The notes beneath the pieces were generated by a model that ran no database searches, was not told the DNA's origin, and saw only the letters and a list, made by a program, of their open reading frames with translations. Below, in pieces: positions 36,292 to 44,039 of a stretch of 64,000 nucleotides of DNA (its first letter is position 1; the number at the start of each line of letters is the position of its first letter). Both the position numbers and the translations under genes were made by a program. The stretch is from Billgrantia aerodenitrificans (GTDB lineage: Bacteria > Pseudomonadota > Gammaproteobacteria > Pseudomonadales > Halomonadaceae), in assembly GCF_021404405.1 (NCBI RefSeq), contig NZ_JABFTV010000013.1:101254-165253 (forward strand), written 5' to 3'.

Positions 36292-37061
36292 GCGTCATCC
36301 TCCCGACTCTGTTCGACCGGCTGCGTGATCGGCAGCGTGAGCAGCTCAGGCGAACGGCGATCCCGGGCGATGCGCAGACCATTGCGCACTTCTCGACGCT
36401 CAGCCTCATCGAGCGGTGCCCAACTGCCGCTGTCGGCACGCCAGACTCGGCCTGCGCGGCCGTCAGGAGTCAGGTAATAGAAGCCCACGCGCCCAAGACG
36501 CAGGTAATCCACCTCGCGGCGCGAGTCGCCCTCGCCGAGATAACCGCGCCAGGCATCGACCTCACGGCCGTAATCCAGCTCGGCACGCCACGCAGAGACA
36601 ATCCGCTCCCAGCGCTCGGCACTGGATAGCTCATCGCCCTGGGAGCGCAGGCTAGCAACCCGCGCCAGCCGCTCTTCACGCAGGAACGGCATGTCGCCAT
36701 CGACCCACTGCTCGAGTCGCTCGATCAAGCGCTCCTGCAGCACGGGCAAGGCCTCGCGGGTTTCCGCCAAGGTATCGAGTGCCGCCTCACGGCGATCCAG
36801 TGTCTCGGCCAAGCGCTCGTTGCGCGGTGCGAGTTCGGCGTTCTCCCGCGTCAGACGACGCTCGGCACGCTCGAGCTCGCGCAGCTCCTCAAGCATGGCA
36901 CGGGCTTCGTCATCTGCGGCGTCGATGCTCGCCTGAAGCTCGGCCTGGCTACGCTGGGCCTCACGCGACTCCTGGTACAGCTCGGGGTCGGCGGACGCCG
37001 AGGCGGCCAAACCCAGCCAGAGTATTGCCCCCCAGAGGCATGGATGGCGAAACGGTCTCAC
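36288..37061 (-). CDS. DUF3450 family periplasmic protein
   Basis: A 257-residue exported coiled-coil protein that heads the TonB2-type operon, where DUF3450 proteins are commonly found. I choose the GTG at 37061: GGGAG lies seven bases upstream and it yields a clean signal peptide (RPFRHPCLWGAILWLGLA, then SASA). Residues 30-120 are heptad-rich (Glu/Ala/Leu/Arg). The C-terminal domain has YLRLGRVGFYYLTPDGR, a recognisable DUF3450 stretch. Function is unknown beyond association with TonB/ExbB systems. Confidence 0.85.
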   Translation of the reverse strand: MRPFRHPCLWGAILWLGLAASASADPELYQESREAQRSQAELQASIDAADDEARAMLEELRELERAERRLTRENAELAPRNERLAETLDRREAALDTLAETREALPVLQERLIERLEQWVDGDMPFLREERLARVASLRSQGDELSSAERWERIVSAWRAELDYGREVDAWRGYLGEGDSRREVDYLRLGRVGFYYLTPDGRAGRVWRADSGSWAPLDEAERREVRNGLRIARDRRSPELLTLPITQPVEQSREDDA

Positions 37062-37133
37062 GATTTGACTCCCGGCAAGAAACTCGTTGAACAGGCAATC
37101 CGCCCTGTGAACAGGCCAAGACGATGCCATAAA

Positions 37134-37148
37134 TGATAACCGTTATCA
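37134..37148 (-). promoter_or_regulatory. Fur box of the TonB2-type operon
   Basis: TGATAACCGTTATCA is a perfect 7-1-7 inverted repeat matching the Fur model TGATAATNATTATCA at 12 of 14 fixed positions. It lies 73 bases upstream of the DUF3450 GTG start. Confidence 0.85.
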
Positions 37149-37187
37149 ATGGAATCGACGCATCGCGTGCTCATCATCGCAGATAAA

Positions 37188-37202
37188 TAATAATACTTAT
37201 CA
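37188..37202 (+). promoter_or_regulatory. Fur box of the AraC regulator gene
   Basis: TAATAATACTTATCA matches the 7-1-7 Fur model at 12 of 14 positions. It ends one base before the -35 element TTGAGA (37203-37208), which is 16 bases from TATACT (37225-37230), so Fur bound here would block RNA polymerase. Confidence 0.8.
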
Positions 37203-37230
37203 TTGAGATTGTGGGGACAAACGCTATACT
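37203..37230 (+). promoter_or_regulatory. Sigma-70 promoter of the AraC regulator gene
   Basis: TTGAGA, 16 bases, TATACT. A start near 37237 rules out the most upstream in-frame ATG at 37211 and leaves a leader of about 115 bases. Confidence 0.6.
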
Positions 37231-37351
37231 GCCCTCATCCATCCCCCCACATCAGGACTGGCACTGTCGCGCCCATGCCATTGCATACTCATGCCGCTAT
37301 CGCTGCCTCGGCTTGCCATGGCAACCACCACCCAGCCAATCTCTGCACCAT

Positions 37352-38302
37352 ATGCGGATCGATGGCATGACGTTGGCCACCGCCGTCTGCCAGCACACCT
37401 CCCGCGACCTCCGGACCTATGGGGAGCGCTACGGGATCGACTACCGTTTTCCCACGCAACCTCCGGCTGCGGCTGGGCAGGCCGTACTTCGCGGACGCAT
37501 CCTCGAGCTTGCCCCGGCGACCGGCATGCAGTTGGTGGCCTCGGACATCGAAGTGCTGCAGCGCTACGACTCCTGCTCGCACCGCCCTGCCCCGCTGTCG
37601 ATCATCGTCATGCTGGAAGGAAGGGCGAAGATCGGTCTAGGTGAGCAGCGCCTTGCGTTCACCACCGGCATGGCCCTCAGCGTGCGCCTGGACGAACGCA
37701 ACGGCCTTCAGGCGATGCAGCTTCCCAACCAGCGCATCCGCGCCCTGACCCTGGCACTGGATGCGCCGCGCCTGGCCGCAACACTGGGCGGCAAGTCGCT
37801 TAGGCCAGGCTCGAGCCTGCACTGCTGGCAATTACCCCCAGGCCTGAGACAACAGCTGGAGCAGGCTCTGGATTCCCCACTTTCCGCTACAGCTGCACGC
37901 CTACAATGGCAAGGTCTGGCGCTTCAGCTGTTGGCCCACGGCCTGCCACCAGAGCTGGACGCATCCTCCGCCCGGCTTTCTCCCGGGGAGTGGCAGCGCC
38001 TGGAGCGTGTCCGCGAACAGCTGCAAAGCTGCCCGGCACGCTCGCACAGCCTGTCAGCGCTGGCCGAACTGGCCGCCATGAGCCCCGCCACTCTGCGTCG
38101 CAAGTTCCAGGCGGTATACGGCTGCTCCGTCTTCGATTTTCTGCGCGAACGGCGTCTCGAACTCGCCCGCGAACTATTGCTGCAAGGCCACGGTATCGAG
38201 CGCGCCGCTCAGTGTGCTGGCTATCGACATGCCAGCAACTTCACCACGGCCTTCCGCCAACGCTACGGTTACGCACCAAGTTCTCTGCGCGGTGCAGGTT
38301 GA
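37352..38302 (+). CDS. AraC-family regulator, PchR-like
   Basis: Transcriptional regulator of about 316 residues. The N-terminal half is a ligand-binding-like domain (SIIVMLEGRAKIGLG), and the C-terminal 100 residues contain two helix-turn-helix motifs (LSALAELAAMSPATLRRKF and IERAAQCAGYRHASNFTTAF). The architecture resembles PchR/AlcR regulators that sense ferric siderophore and switch on the cognate receptor; the receptor gene is 103 bases downstream on the same strand. Start could be 37352 or 37367; neither has a strong Shine-Dalgarno. Fur control is visible upstream. Confidence 0.85.
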   Translation: MRIDGMTLATAVCQHTSRDLRTYGERYGIDYRFPTQPPAAAGQAVLRGRILELAPATGMQLVASDIEVLQRYDSCSHRPAPLSIIVMLEGRAKIGLGEQRLAFTTGMALSVRLDERNGLQAMQLPNQRIRALTLALDAPRLAATLGGKSLRPGSSLHCWQLPPGLRQQLEQALDSPLSATAARLQWQGLALQLLAHGLPPELDASSARLSPGEWQRLERVREQLQSCPARSHSLSALAELAAMSPATLRRKFQAVYGCSVFDFLRERRLELARELLLQGHGIERAAQCAGYRHASNFTTAFRQRYGYAPSSLRGAG

Positions 38303-38357
38303 GCGCCGCGCAGAGAAAACTGAGCATGCGACAAAGGACGACAACATCCTGGGCGAG

Positions 38358-38372
38358 GAATAATTCTCATTA
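38358..38372 (+). promoter_or_regulatory. Weak Fur-like site before receptor gene
   Basis: GAATAATTCTCATTA matches the Fur model at 9 of 14 positions and lies 34 bases upstream of the receptor ATG. The position is right, the match is modest. Confidence 0.4.
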
Positions 38373-38405
38373 CCCCACGAGATGACATTCCGCAGAGGAA
38401 CCACC

Positions 38406-40508
38406 ATGCCGACACCTCGCCCACTGGCACTGAGCATTGCACTCGTGTCTGCCCTCGTCGCCAGCCATGCCCAAGCCCAACGGCCCGAGGAGGCACAGAC
38501 AGAAACCCTGGAGGCCATGACCATTACCGGGCAGGCTGCGACCAAGACCGAGACGCCGTTCGTCGAAACGCCACAGTCGACTTCCACCATCGAGCGCGAA
38601 GAGTGGGAAAGCCGCGGCGCCCAAACCGTGCAGCGCGCTCTGGACTACACTCCAGGCGTTTTTACCAACCAGATCGGCGCCTCCAACCGCTTCGACTACT
38701 TGGTGCTGCGCGGCTTCTCCGACGGCAGCCTGAGCAATACCTTCCTCGATGGACTCAAGCTGATGGGGGATACCAACTCACATAGCTCGATGACCATCGA
38801 CCCGTGGTTTCTCGACAGCATCGAGATCGTGCGCGGGCCTGCATCAGTACTCTATGGTCAGGCTTCGCCGGGAGGCGTCGTCGCTCTCACCAGCAAGCGC
38901 CCGCAGTTCGAGCAGGGTGGCGAAGTGCGCCTATCCACAGGCAACAACGCCCAGCGCAGCGTCGCCTTCGATCTGACGGGACCACTGGGCGAGCAGCAGC
39001 GCGTCGCCTACCGACTCGTCGGCCTGGCCAGGGCCGCCGACACCCAGTTCGGCCCAGTGGAAGAGGAACGCTATGCCATCTCACCCTCACTGACCTGGGA
39101 CCTCAACGACGCTACCAGCCTGACGCTCAAGGCCTACCTACAGCAGGATCCCGAGGGGGGCTATCATGCTGGCCTGCCCTATGAAGGTACCGTGGTGGAC
39201 CGCGGCGGCCGACGCATATCCAATAATTTCTTCGAGGGAGAAGACGAGTACGACAAGTACCAGCGCACCCAACGACTGCTGGGCTACGAACTCGAGCACC
39301 GCTTCAACGAGGCTTGGACAGGACGTCAGCGGCTGAATTATCTCAACGCCGACGTGACGCTGAATCAGGTCTATGCCTACGGCTGGATGCCCGGCAGCGA
39401 CAGCGAGCTGATCCGCTACTACTCGGGCGCAGATGAATCCCTGGAAGCCTGGACCCTCGACAACCAGCTCGAAGCCAGCCTGTCCACCGGCTTCATCGAC
39501 CATACCGTGCTGGTCGGCGCCGACTATCAACGGCGCGACAATCGCGTTGAGTGGCCCTCCGGCATGTTCCCCAATGTCGATGCCTTCGACCCCCAATACG
39601 GCGCCGGGCCGATCGCCATGTACGCCCCCATGCGTGAGGACCATGAACTCCGCCAGACCGGCATCTACCTGCAGGATCAAATGGCCCTGGGCAACTGGCG
39701 GCTGACGCTCGGCGGACGCTACGACTGGGTGGACATCACCAATACCAACCTCGACAGCAGCGACACCAGCGAACTCGACGACACCCAGTTCAGCGGCCGT
39801 GCCGGCCTGCTCTACCTGTTCGACAACGGCATGGCCCCCTACCTCAGCTACTCTACCGCCTTCACGCCGACCAGCTTCGTCGATGCCGAGGGCGACCTGC
39901 TCCCGCCAATGGAGGGCAGGCAGGTCGAGACCGGCCTGAAGTATCAGCCGGCGGGAACCCGGGATCGCTACAGCGCAGCGCTGTTTCAGATCAACCAGGA
40001 GAACGTAGCCACCAAGGAGCAGCCCATCGATCCCTATCGCGCCGTGGGCGAGATCGAATCCAAGGGGCTCGAGCTCGAGGCGTACACCCATCTGACCGAC
40101 AGCCTGAGGCTGCAGGTGGCCTACAGCTATACCGACATCACCTACAAGCGCAGCGACGACGGCAACGAGGGCAATCGCGCCATCTATGCACCGCGTCACC
40201 AGGCCAGCCTATGGGGTCATTACGTCTTCCAGAACGGTACGCTGGCAGGACTCGATGCCGGACTCGGGGTACGTCATTACGCCGATATCCAGGCTGATCG
40301 CGCCAACACTGCCCGGGTGCCGGCATACACGCTGGTCGACGCGACCCTAGGCTACGACCTCGGTGGTCTCGGCCTCGACGGCATGAGCGCACGCCTCAAC
40401 GTCACCAATCTCACCGATGAAGAGTACGTCGCCTCGTGCAACTCGCTCGAGTTCTGCTACTTCGGCGCCGAGCGCGGCGTGCTCGGCACGCTGAGCTACG
40501 CGTTCTGA
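38406..40508 (+). CDS. TonB-dependent siderophore receptor (first)
   Basis: Outer-membrane gated transporter of 700 residues. Signal peptide about 1-24 (LSIALVSALVASHAQA), TonB-box-like ETLEAMTITG, a plug domain with RGFSDGSLSNTFLDGLKL and VRGPASVLYGQASPGGV, then the 22-stranded barrel and the C-terminal GTLSYAF. The plug pattern with SPGGVVALTSKRP is that of the FhuA/FpvA-type siderophore subfamily. GAGGAACCACC precedes the ATG at 38406. Downstream of the AraC regulator that probably controls it; substrate unknown. Confidence 0.92.
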   Translation: MPTPRPLALSIALVSALVASHAQAQRPEEAQTETLEAMTITGQAATKTETPFVETPQSTSTIEREEWESRGAQTVQRALDYTPGVFTNQIGASNRFDYLVLRGFSDGSLSNTFLDGLKLMGDTNSHSSMTIDPWFLDSIEIVRGPASVLYGQASPGGVVALTSKRPQFEQGGEVRLSTGNNAQRSVAFDLTGPLGEQQRVAYRLVGLARAADTQFGPVEEERYAISPSLTWDLNDATSLTLKAYLQQDPEGGYHAGLPYEGTVVDRGGRRISNNFFEGEDEYDKYQRTQRLLGYELEHRFNEAWTGRQRLNYLNADVTLNQVYAYGWMPGSDSELIRYYSGADESLEAWTLDNQLEASLSTGFIDHTVLVGADYQRRDNRVEWPSGMFPNVDAFDPQYGAGPIAMYAPMREDHELRQTGIYLQDQMALGNWRLTLGGRYDWVDITNTNLDSSDTSELDDTQFSGRAGLLYLFDNGMAPYLSYSTAFTPTSFVDAEGDLLPPMEGRQVETGLKYQPAGTRDRYSAALFQINQENVATKEQPIDPYRAVGEIESKGLELEAYTHLTDSLRLQVAYSYTDITYKRSDDGNEGNRAIYAPRHQASLWGHYVFQNGTLAGLDAGLGVRHYADIQADRANTARVPAYTLVDATLGYDLGGLGLDGMSARLNVTNLTDEEYVASCNSLEFCYFGAERGVLGTLSYAF

Positions 40509-40534
40509 CCCTTGATGCAGTCCAACCCAAACGC

Positions 40535-40562
40535 AGACACCCGGCCCAGCGACCGGGTGTCT
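40535..40562. terminator. Bidirectional terminator between convergent receptors
   Basis: AGACACCCGG and CCGGGTGTCT form a 10-bp stem with an 8-base loop; CTTGCTC follows on the plus strand. It separates the convergent receptor genes. Confidence 0.7.
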
Positions 40563-40581
40563 TGCTCAAGACCATGACGCA

Positions 40582-42672
40582 TCACCAGCGATAGGTGAGG
40601 CTGCCGATCACGCTGCGCGATTCGCCATAGAAGCACCAGTAGTCGCAGCCGCTGACGTACTCTTCGTTGGTGAGATTGTTGACGTTGAGCTGCGCAGTCC
40701 AGCTCTCGTCGAGGTCGTAGCTCAGCTTGGCATCATAGAGCGTGTAGGACGGGACTTCGGTGTCGCTGTATTGCGGCAGGTCAACGCTGTCGCCCACATA
40801 GCGCACCCCACCGCCGAGGCTGAGACCCGCCAGCATTCCCGAATCGAAACCGTAGTCGAGCCACAGCGAAGCTTGGTGGCGAGGGATCAGGCCGGCACGC
40901 AGATTCGTCGCCTCAGGACTGATATCGACGCGGGTGTCGGTATAGGTATACGCCGCGGTTAGCTGCAGTTGGTCGGTGACATAGCCGACACCCTCGAGTT
41001 CGAAGCCGCGGGAACGGCGCTCGCCACCCTGCCTGGAACTGGCCTCCCCGCTGGTATAAAGGGTGTTGCTCTCCTTGAGATCGAACACGGCGGCATTGAC
41101 GTAGCCGTCTAGCCAGTTCGGCGCATACTTCACGCCCAGCTCCCACTGCTCCCCCTCGCTGGGCACGTAGGCGTTGCCACCCGGGTCGCTGCCGACCAGA
41201 GGACTGAAGGATTCGCTATAGCTAAGGTAGGGTGACAGGCCATGATCGCCCAGGTACATGACACCACCCGTAAAGGAGAGCTGGGAGTCACTGAAGTCCT
41301 GATCGGCACTGCCTTCTGCTCGATTGGTCACGTCGACGCTATCGCGCCGCAGTCCGGCCAGAAGGATCCAGCGATCCTGCAGCGTCAACTGATTCTGCAC
41401 GTAGAAGCCAAGCTGCTCCTTGCCCTCTTCGTGCCGAGTGTGAATGTTCGCCGGCGTGAAGTTGCCGTATCGAGGGGCAAAGATGTCGATCGGAGCGAAA
41501 GCAAAGTTGTCGCCGTTGCCGTATTCGACATCGAATTTCTGGTAGTCGAGACCCACCAGCAGCGTATTTTCGGTGCTCTCGGTGTACCAGTTGGCCACCA
41601 TCCGGTTGTCGACGGTAAAGGCATCGTAGCTACCGTCGCGATAGGTCAGACCACGCGCCCCCTGTCTGTCGTCCAGCATCCAGAACAGGTAGGCCCCTCG
41701 TAGCAGCATGTCGAACTCGCTGTAGCGCAGGTTCTGCTGGAAACGCCAGGTATCGCTGACTTCGTGCTCGAGTTCGTACCCCAATGACAGCTGGGTCACC
41801 TCACGTCGATCGTAGCCCGGCTCGCCCAGGTTGGTGCCACGCGGAACGCGACCGAACGGTGTGCTTTCGAGCGTTCCGTAAGGCAGATAGAAACCGTTGG
41901 TCGGCGTGCCATGGTCGCGCATGTAGCTGCCGAGAAGCGTGATGGACGTCCTGTCGCTCAGGTCGACCTCGAGACTGGGCGCGAGGTAGACCCGCTGGTT
42001 GTCGGTTCCGTCGATGTCGCCGTCCCCTTCTCGGAACAGCCCGACCATGCGGTAGCGCACGTCGTCACGCTCACCCACCGGGCCGGAGCTGTCGATACCA
42101 AGTTGACGATGGCCCTTGTTGCCGCCTTGCAGCGACAGCAGGCCGCGCGCTTCCTCAGTGGGTCGCTTGCTGATGGCGTTGATCACCCCGCCAGGGGGCG
42201 CCTCACCATAGAGGATCGAGGCTGGCCCCTTGAGCACCTCGATTCGCTCCAAACCGAAGGGCTCGGTCTGCCACCAGAAATAGCCCCCTTCACGAAAGAG
42301 GCGCAGGCCGTCCTGATAGGTGGAGTTCTCGCCGCTGAAACCGCGCAGAAAGAACCATTCGGCCTTGGTATCACGCCCGTAATGGCCGGCCAGCACCCCA
42401 CTGCGATAGCGCAAGGCTTCGTCGTACTTCGTGACGGCGCGGGTCTCGAGCTCCTCCTCCGTCACCAATGAAACGGACCGTGGCGTTTCCAACGCTGGCG
42501 TATCGGTCTTCAGCGCCGTACCCACCACCACCAGGGTTTCGGCCTCGAGAGATTGCTCGGCAAACGCCCGAGGCACCACGCCTAACAGCGTACCCCCTAG
42601 CGTGAGGCCAAGTGAAAAACACACCGCCTGAGCCAGTGCGTTCGGCTGAGAAGGAGGGCGAGCATGGGACAT
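40582..42672 (-). CDS. TonB-dependent siderophore receptor (second)
   Basis: Outer-membrane receptor of 696 residues, same subfamily as the preceding one. Signal peptide ends near PRAFA (about residue 38), TonB-box-like AETLVVVG, plug motifs RGFSGENSTYQDGLRLF and LKGPASILYGEAPPGGVINAISK, C-terminal SLTYRW. Both receptors share a late motif VNNLTNEEYVSGC or NVTNLTDEEYVASC, so they are probably paralogues with related hydroxamate-type ligands; ligand identity is inference. Start 42672 gives a normal signal peptide; an upstream ATG at 42759 would overlap the Fur box. Confidence 0.92.
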   Translation of the reverse strand: MSHARPPSQPNALAQAVCFSLGLTLGGTLLGVVPRAFAEQSLEAETLVVVGTALKTDTPALETPRSVSLVTEEELETRAVTKYDEALRYRSGVLAGHYGRDTKAEWFFLRGFSGENSTYQDGLRLFREGGYFWWQTEPFGLERIEVLKGPASILYGEAPPGGVINAISKRPTEEARGLLSLQGGNKGHRQLGIDSSGPVGERDDVRYRMVGLFREGDGDIDGTDNQRVYLAPSLEVDLSDRTSITLLGSYMRDHGTPTNGFYLPYGTLESTPFGRVPRGTNLGEPGYDRREVTQLSLGYELEHEVSDTWRFQQNLRYSEFDMLLRGAYLFWMLDDRQGARGLTYRDGSYDAFTVDNRMVANWYTESTENTLLVGLDYQKFDVEYGNGDNFAFAPIDIFAPRYGNFTPANIHTRHEEGKEQLGFYVQNQLTLQDRWILLAGLRRDSVDVTNRAEGSADQDFSDSQLSFTGGVMYLGDHGLSPYLSYSESFSPLVGSDPGGNAYVPSEGEQWELGVKYAPNWLDGYVNAAVFDLKESNTLYTSGEASSRQGGERRSRGFELEGVGYVTDQLQLTAAYTYTDTRVDISPEATNLRAGLIPRHQASLWLDYGFDSGMLAGLSLGGGVRYVGDSVDLPQYSDTEVPSYTLYDAKLSYDLDESWTAQLNVNNLTNEEYVSGCDYWCFYGESRSVIGSLTYRW

Positions 42673-42730
42673 GGTGATCGACCTGTGGGCTATACGAGTA
42701 GGAGTCGGCAGAGCCGGGACACCCAATGAA

Positions 42731-42745
42731 TGAAAATTATTATCG
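42731..42745. promoter_or_regulatory. Fur box between receptor and binding-protein genes
   Basis: TGAAAATTATTATCG matches the Fur model at 12 of 14 positions. It lies 59 bases upstream of the minus-strand receptor and about 190 upstream of the plus-strand binding-protein gene, so it may serve both. Confidence 0.75.
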
Positions 42746-42934
42746 AAGGGTAATGACAAGCATAACGCACACTTGAGCGTTGATAAACAAAATGCAAACC
42801 ATTACTGTTAGCTTCTTCCTACCCCACGGTTCCGGTGGGCATGAGGCCAAGCAGTGGGTCGTCATGCGACGCATGCCCGGCCAGCCCCCGTGGCGGCAGT
42901 GGCCGACACCAAGGAACTCTGCTTGAGCCACCCC

Positions 42935-43828
42935 ATGTGCGTAAGACTTTCCAGACTTCGGTACTTGACCCAATCTCGACGCCTGAGCGGAATACTCGGT
43001 TGCCTTTGGTTGGCAGCCGCCCCGGCACTGGCCGGCGACAATACACGCGTTGCCACTCTCGACTGGACGCTGGCCGAAACTCTGGTCGCCCTTAGCGAAC
43101 CTCCCGAAGCGGTGGCTCAGGTAGAGGACTATCACAGCTGGGTCGGCGAGCCCAGGCTGCCAAGCGACGTCTCAGACATCGGGCTTCGCTCTCAGCCCAA
43201 TGTCGAACTGCTGGCCCACCTAGCCCCTGTGAACATCCTCATCTCCCCGATGTTCAGCCGATTGGCGCCTCGACTCGAGAGGATCGGCGCGGTCGATATC
43301 AAAAAGCTCTACACACCCCAGGTGGATACCTGGAGCCAGATCCTCCTTCTGACCCGTGAGCTTGGCGCAGCTTACAGTCGCCAGGATGAAGCCGAAGCGT
43401 TGATTGCCGCCACCGAAGCCCGCTTCGAGACGCTACGCCAGGCCCTCCCGGAGGAAATGCCGCCTTTGCTGGTCGTACAGTTCATGGACGAGCGACATGT
43501 GCGGGTCTTCGGTGAGCACGGCCTGTTCCAGGCCGTGTTGGACCGCCTGGGACTGGAAAACGCCTGGCGGGGCGAGACCAACGCCTGGGGCTTTTCGCTG
43601 GTCGGTCTCGAGGCCCTGCTCCACCTGGAGGTACGTTTGGTTGTGGTGGAACCCTACCCCGTCGGCATCGAAGAGAAACTCGCCACCAGCGCCCTCTGGC
43701 GGCACCAGCCCAGCGTGCGTGACGGCAGCATGATCACGCTACCGCCAGTCTGGAGCTTTGGCGCCCTGCCCTCGGCACAGCGCTTCGCAGAGCTGCTCAC
43801 TAGCGCGCTCGCTCCCTCGCAAGATTGA
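42935..43828 (+). CDS. fhuD: FhuD-like periplasmic ferric-siderophore binding protein (first)
   Basis: Substrate-binding protein of a class-III iron ABC system, 297 residues. Signal peptide includes LSGILGCLWLAAAPALA. The mature part begins with VATLDWTLAETLVAL, the family start, and contains NVELLAHLAPVNILISP, HVRVFGEHGLFQAVLDRLGL and a C-terminal PPVWSFGALPSAQRFAELL. ATG 42935 is used; a TTG four codons upstream has a better Shine-Dalgarno (AAGGA). No permease is adjacent: the only FhuB in the window is 5.4 kb away. Confidence 0.88.
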   Translation: MCVRLSRLRYLTQSRRLSGILGCLWLAAAPALAGDNTRVATLDWTLAETLVALSEPPEAVAQVEDYHSWVGEPRLPSDVSDIGLRSQPNVELLAHLAPVNILISPMFSRLAPRLERIGAVDIKKLYTPQVDTWSQILLLTRELGAAYSRQDEAEALIAATEARFETLRQALPEEMPPLLVVQFMDERHVRVFGEHGLFQAVLDRLGLENAWRGETNAWGFSLVGLEALLHLEVRLVVVEPYPVGIEEKLATSALWRHQPSVRDGSMITLPPVWSFGALPSAQRFAELLTSALAPSQD

Positions 43829-43922
43829 GCAAGCCTAAGCGCTCATGACCAACTGTCAGGTCGAAAACCTTCTCGAGATTTCGCTCCCCCATGGCATGAC
43901 GGCCCGCACAAACAAATAGTAA

Positions 43923-43937
43923 TGAGAAGCAATTGCA
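43923..43937 (+). promoter_or_regulatory. Weak Fur-like site before catecholate-type receptor
   Basis: TGAGAAGCAATTGCA within AATGAGAAGCAATTGCATT fits the Fur model at 9 of 14 positions, 103 bases upstream of the receptor ATG. The following 60 bases are AT-rich (AATAAAAATAATAATAC). Confidence 0.4.
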
Positions 43938-44039
43938 TTGCATCCGAGTAAAGCGGCGTGTTACATTTCTCAAGAATAAAAATAATAATACATCACAATA
44001 GCATCGGATTTAATTTCTCAACAGACAAGGGAACTTAGC

